Part shown: piece by piece, positions 6,115 to 9,450 of the stretch
Numbering within the stretch: the first letter of the stretch is position 1
Layout: the number at the start of each line of letters is the position of its first letter
NCBI GenBank assembly: GCA_943369755.1
Contig: CALROG020000056.1
Span: 1 to 9,450 of the forward strand
Direction of reading: 5' to 3'
Length of the DNA stretch: 9,450 bases
Origin: CALROG01 sp943369755
GTDB taxonomy: Bacteria; Pseudomonadota; Gammaproteobacteria; Burkholderiales; Burkholderiaceae_C
Made by a program: the position numbers and the translations under genes
The notes under the pieces: generated by a model
Told to the model about the DNA's origin: nothing
The model's input: only the letters and a program-made list of their open reading frames with translations
The model's database searches: none

Positions 6115-7098
6115 ATGAAACGCCGCACCTTACTGGGCTCCGCCGCCGCTACTGCATTTACGTCCGCCCTGCCGACCTCGCAGGCCTGGGCGCAAGACGC
6201 CTGGCCATCCAAGCCCGTCACCTATATCGTGCCGTTCCCGACAGGTGGCACCACAGACATCCTGGCGCGGCTGATCTCGCAGAAGCTGGGCCCGGCCCTG
6301 AACACCAATTTCGTCATCGATAACAAAGGCGGCGCGGGCGGCAGCATCGGGTCAGAGATTGGCTCGCGTGCTGCGCCAGACGGTTACACCATCGTGGGCG
6401 GCACCATTAGCTCGCACGCCATCAACGTTAGCCTGTACCCAAAACTCGGCTACGACCCTGTCAAGTCGTTCCAGCCGGTGGTGCTGATCGGATCCAACCC
6501 GGTGGTGCTGGTAGTGGGCGAGAAAAGCCCCTACAAAACCTTGCAAGACGTTCTGACCGCCGCCAAGGCCAAACCCAAGGGCGTATCGTCCGCGTCGGCC
6601 GGTGCGGGCACGTCGCAACACATGACGCTGGAGCTTCTGGGTTTTCGCACCGGCACACAGTTCAACCACATCCCTTACCGCGGCAGCGGCCCAGCCATTG
6701 CCGACGTGATCGGCGGACAAGTAGACATGATGTTTGACACCACGGTCGTTGCCGGTCCGCACATTGCCAGCGGAAAGGTGCGCGCACTGGCCGTCAGCTC
6801 GGCCAAGCGGCTGGAGTCATTGCCGAACGTGCCTACCGTGGCGGAGTCGGGTGTACCCAATTTTGAAGTGGTGTCATGGCAGGGCATATTTGTGCCTGCG
6901 GGCGTACCCAAGCCCATCGTTGACAAACTACACACCGAGATCATGAAAATTCTGCAAGCCCAGGAAATGCAGGACCGCCTGAAATCACTGGGCATGCAGC
7001 CGTCCAACATGACACCTGATCAGGTGGCGGCATTCCAGAAAGCTGAGGTCGAGAAATGGGCACAGGTTATCAAGGCGGCAGGCATAAAGCTGGAGTAA
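6115..7098 (+). CDS. Tripartite tricarboxylate transporter (TctC/Bug-family) solute-binding protein
   Basis: This is a periplasmic receptor of the Bug family, 327 residues, normal length. The N-terminus MKRRTLLGSAAATAF carries a twin-arginine-like pair before a hydrophobic stretch, and cleavage is likely after AWA at residue 26. Export could be by Sec or Tat, since the motif is not a full Tat consensus. Bug hallmarks are visible: VPFPTGGTTDILAR (the usual PFxxGGxxD ligand loop), APDGYT, SASAGAGTSQHM, FNHIPYRGSGPAIADVIGGQ and VRALAVSSAKR. These proteins bind mono-, di- or tricarboxylates, and position behind gudD suggests an aldarate or related acid. No TctA or TctB membrane genes are in the window, so it is an orphan, as is common for Bug proteins in Burkholderiales. 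It sits 22 bases after gudD and is probably in the same operon. Confidence 0.95.
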   Translation: MKRRTLLGSAAATAFTSALPTSQAWAQDAWPSKPVTYIVPFPTGGTTDILARLISQKLGPALNTNFVIDNKGGAGGSIGSEIGSRAAPDGYTIVGGTISSHAINVSLYPKLGYDPVKSFQPVVLIGSNPVVLVVGEKSPYKTLQDVLTAAKAKPKGVSSASAGAGTSQHMTLELLGFRTGTQFNHIPYRGSGPAIADVIGGQVDMMFDTTVVAGPHIASGKVRALAVSSAKRLESLPNVPTVAESGVPNFEVVSWQGIFVPAGVPKPIVDKLHTEIMKILQAQEMQDRLKSLGMQPSNMTPDQVAAFQKAEVEKWAQVIKAAGIKLE

Positions 7099-7142
7099 TG
7101 CAGGCTCGTCGGGCTGCTGGATGATTCGGCTACGCTTCGCCC

Positions 7143-7748
7143 ATGCCTCCGCTGCACTTTTACTTCGACTTCATTTCGCCTTTCGGCTACTTCGCGTCGT
7201 TGCGCATTGAAGACCTGGCGCGCAGCCATGGTCGAACCGTCGAGTGGCACGCCATGCTGCTGGGTGTATCTGTGATGAAGGTTATGGGCCTCAAGCCCTT
7301 GTTGGACACGCCTCTGAAGGGCCCGTACATCCGCCGCGAAGTGGCGCGTTACCAGCGCCTGCACAGCCTGCAAATGGCCCGCAAGCCCGAAGACCCGGTG
7401 ATGGATCCGCGCGCCGCAGGCCGCGCCTTTCACTGGGTCAAGCGGCACCAGCCAGCGCTGGCTGTGCCGCTGGCCCTGGCGATCTACCACGCCTATTGGG
7501 CTTTGGGGCAAGACCTGTCCACAGCGCAGGGCGTCTGCGCCATTGACCTGCCTGTTGGCCTGGACCCGGTCACGCTGCGTGATGCCATCGACAGCGACGC
7601 GGCTCGCAACCTGCTGCGTGAAGCGGTGGATGCGTCATTGCAAGCCGGGATATTCGGCTCCCCAACGGTGGTGGTGGATGGCGAGCCGTTCTGGGGGGTG
7701 AACAACCTGGAGCTGGCGGACCAGTGGCTGGCGCGGGGTGGGTGGTAG
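7143..7748 (+). CDS. 2-hydroxychromene-2-carboxylate isomerase-like protein (DsbA-fold, kappa-GST type)
   Basis: This is a thioredoxin/DsbA-fold protein of the HCCA isomerase family, 201 residues, the usual size. It opens with HFYFDFISPFGYFAS, where Ser12 takes the place of the catalytic serine that contacts glutathione. Near the end it has IFGSPTVVVDGEPFWGVNNL, the cis-proline loop and C-terminal signature of the family. Classical members interconvert hydroxychromene carboxylate and the benzylidene pyruvate in naphthalene breakdown using glutathione, but most homologues sit outside such pathways and have unknown substrates. No naphthalene genes are visible here. It lies 44 bases after the Bug gene on the same strand, with no clear ribosome site, so it may be a read-through tail of that operon or a separate unit. 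It converges on the acyl-CoA synthetase gene, 17 bases away. Confidence 0.88.
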   Translation: MPPLHFYFDFISPFGYFASLRIEDLARSHGRTVEWHAMLLGVSVMKVMGLKPLLDTPLKGPYIRREVARYQRLHSLQMARKPEDPVMDPRAAGRAFHWVKRHQPALAVPLALAIYHAYWALGQDLSTAQGVCAIDLPVGLDPVTLRDAIDSDAARNLLREAVDASLQAGIFGSPTVVVDGEPFWGVNNLELADQWLARGGW

Positions 7749-7765
7749 CGCAACGCCTCAAGAAG

Positions 7766-9450
7766 TCACCCGTTAAAAACAAACTCCGTCTTCAGCGCCA
7801 TTGCCGCCAGCCTGGCAACCAGCCGCGCCTGCAATGCCGCATCTGGCGCGCCTGGCAGCGTGATGGTGGCTCGCACCGCGCCACTGCTTTCCTGGCAATC
7901 CACCGTTGCACCGCCTACATCGGCCAGCAGTTCCGCCAGCTTGGCCTGGGCCGCACGCACCCGCAGGGCGGGCTTGTAGATTTTGCCAACGGCGGTAACT
8001 GGCATCGCATCGATCACCGTCACGCGCTTGGGTGTGGCGGGGCGCTCGTACACATGCGGCGCTACGTCGGCCATCAGCGCCTGCACGGAAACAGTCGCCC
8101 CGGGCTTGAGCGTGACAAAGGCCACCGGCAGTTCACCGGCATAGGCGTCAGGTTCGCCCACCACGGCGCACAACGCCACAGCGGGGTGGGCCAGAAAGGC
8201 TTCTTCCACCAGGCCCGGGTCGATGTTGTGCGAGCCGCGGATGATGACGTCCTTGGCGCGGCCGGTGATGTGGACGCAGCCTTGTGCGTCCACATGGCCA
8301 AGGTCGCCCGATACCAGCCAACATGTTTCTGTGCCATCTGCGGCGGCCAGACGCTCAAACATCCCCGCATTGCGCAGCTCGTCGGTATAGCCCGGGCTGA
8401 CATGCGGCCCGGCCACGATGATCACGCCGGTTTCACCTGGCGCGCAGCGCTGCGCCAATTGCGCCGCGCCATCGCGCCAGGGCACGGCCTGCACCTGGGT
8501 ATACGGCAAGCGCAGGCCGGTGGAGCCAGGTACGCGCGGCGCAGCGGCGGGCTCGATGCTCACCAGCCCGGCGCACTCGGTCATGCCCAGGATGTTGCGC
8601 ACTGCGATGCCGGTTTGCCGCTCAAACTGCGCTGCCAGCTCCGATGGCAGCGGCGAGCCACCGGTGTAGGCCACTTTGACCGAGGTGATATCGGCGTCCA
8701 AGGGTGCGTTGACCAGCGCGGCCAGAATGGTAGGCACACAGGCCAGCGCGGTGACGCCTTCGCGTTCGCAGAATTTCCAGTAGTTCTTCACGAACGCCGG
8801 GTTGCGCATGCCGCTCAGCGTGGGCAGCACCTGCGTCGCGCCAATGGCCAGGAGCGAGAGGCCGTAAACAAAGGCACCCGCCACATGGAACAGCGGAAAG
8901 CCATTGATTTCTACCGTATGTTCATCAAAACCATAAAAGCCGTGGGCAAACCAGCTCGTATGCGCTTCGTTGCCGTGGGTATGTTGCGCCAGCTTCGGCG
9001 CGCCGGTGGTTCCACCGGTGTGGAAGGTGGCAGCCACGCGGCCAGGTACGAGTTGCGGGTCAAAGGCCAGTACATCGGGATGCCGAGCCAGCAGTGCCTG
9101 GAAAACTGGCACGTTGGGCGCGGCTTCGTCGCCCATCCGTATCTGCAGCACGGGCAGCGGTTTGAGGGCCAGCACTTTGCTCACCGTGGGCCAGATGTTC
9201 AGTTCCGCGTTGGGGCCCAGCGCCACCAGCAGCTTGGTGCCTGATGCTTCAAGCAGCGCCGCAATATGCTCCGGCTGCAGCAGGTAGTTGATAGGGCAGG
9301 CCCGGCCCGCAACCTGGGCTCCCCAAAGGGCAAACTGGGTTTCCGGGATGTTGGGAGCCAGGATAGCCACGGCATCGTCAGGCCCGACACCGAGCGCACG
9401 AAACAGATTGGCCGCGCGGTGAATTTGCGCCAACAGTTGCGCATAGCTGA
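7766..9450 (-). CDS. AMP-forming acyl-CoA synthetase (N-terminus cut by window edge)
   Basis: This enzyme activates a carboxylic acid with ATP and joins it to coenzyme A through an acyl-adenylate. At least 560 codons are present, and the frame stays open to the right edge, entering with SYAQLLAQIHRAANLF, so a few dozen N-terminal residues are probably missing. The TTG at 9433 inside this stretch is not the likely start. ANL motifs appear in order: phosphate loop FHTGGTTGAPKLAQHTH (about 8993-9022), MTECAG, SGDLGHVD, the hinge GRAKDVIIRGSHNIDP, and the adenylation lysine in TAVGKIYKPAL. About 65 residues follow the last motif, a longer tail than in short acyl-CoA synthetases. The HTGGTTGAPK loop and the tail recall a proteobacterial group annotated only as AMP-binding or acyl-CoA synthetase. 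The substrate is not predictable; a medium-chain or aromatic acid is possible. Confidence 0.93.
   Translation of the reverse strand, partial: SYAQLLAQIHRAANLFRALGVGPDDAVAILAPNIPETQFALWGAQVAGRACPINYLLQPEHIAALLEASGTKLLVALGPNAELNIWPTVSKVLALKPLPVLQIRMGDEAAPNVPVFQALLARHPDVLAFDPQLVPGRVAATFHTGGTTGAPKLAQHTHGNEAHTSWFAHGFYGFDEHTVEINGFPLFHVAGAFVYGLSLLAIGATQVLPTLSGMRNPAFVKNYWKFCEREGVTALACVPTILAALVNAPLDADITSVKVAYTGGSPLPSELAAQFERQTGIAVRNILGMTECAGLVSIEPAAAPRVPGSTGLRLPYTQVQAVPWRDGAAQLAQRCAPGETGVIIVAGPHVSPGYTDELRNAGMFERLAAADGTETCWLVSGDLGHVDAQGCVHITGRAKDVIIRGSHNIDPGLVEEAFLAHPAVALCAVVGEPDAYAGELPVAFVTLKPGATVSVQALMADVAPHVYERPATPKRVTVIDAMPVTAVGKIYKPALRVRAAQAKLAELLADVGGATVDCQESSGAVRATITLPGAPDAALQARLVARLAAMALKTEFVFNG

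Noticed and set aside
7724..9244. 506-codon open frame on the plus strand opposite the acyl-CoA synthetase gene
   Set aside because: It lies wholly antisense to a gene with all ANL motifs, and its product is rich in His, Arg, Gln and Gly without domains. This is the usual shadow of a GC-rich coding strand.

Overview
The window is a GC-rich, densely coded stretch of a proteobacterial chromosome. The protein families and layout look most like Burkholderiales, probably Comamonadaceae (Acidovorax, Polaromonas or Variovorax type). This rests on a stand-alone tricarboxylate-type (Bug) binding protein, a TRAP transporter for sugar acids, a uronate dehydrogenase and an HCCA-isomerase-like gene. No 16S rRNA gene or other species marker is present, so the placement is an inference.

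Region 1 (1-3772, minus strand) reads udh, dctP, dctQ, dctM, then the first 18 codons of an unidentified gene cut by the left edge. It looks like one operon that imports a hexuronate by a TRAP transporter and oxidises it to an aldarolactone. Region 2 (3773-3947) is a 175-base divergent control region. It holds a near-consensus promoter for udh, a weaker promoter for the regulator, and a 23-base imperfect palindrome that covers both predicted start sites. Region 3 (3948-7098, plus strand) has a GntR/FadR-family regulator, a glucarate dehydratase very close to the classical GudD sequence, and an orphan TctC/Bug-type periplasmic binding protein. Region 4 (7143-9450) has a 2-hydroxychromene-2-carboxylate isomerase-like (kappa-GST/DsbA fold) gene. 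It converges on an AMP-forming acyl-CoA synthetase gene whose N-terminus lies beyond the right edge. This pair looks like a separate metabolic module.

Together, regions 1-3 form an oxidative hexuronate/aldarate locus: D-glucuronate or D-galacturonate enters by DctPQM, Udh makes the aldarolactone, the ring opens, and GudD dehydrates glucarate to 5-keto-4-deoxyglucarate. The FadR-type protein probably represses both arms until a pathway acid is present. The lactonase, the ketodeoxyglucarate dehydratase and the 2-oxoglutarate semialdehyde dehydrogenase needed to reach 2-oxoglutarate are not seen here. The enzymology is known, and I saw no mobile elements, CRISPR arrays, RNA genes or clearly new system. 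The most useful leads are the shared operator, the matching half-site upstream of gudD, the orphan binding protein behind gudD, and the truncated gene at the left edge.
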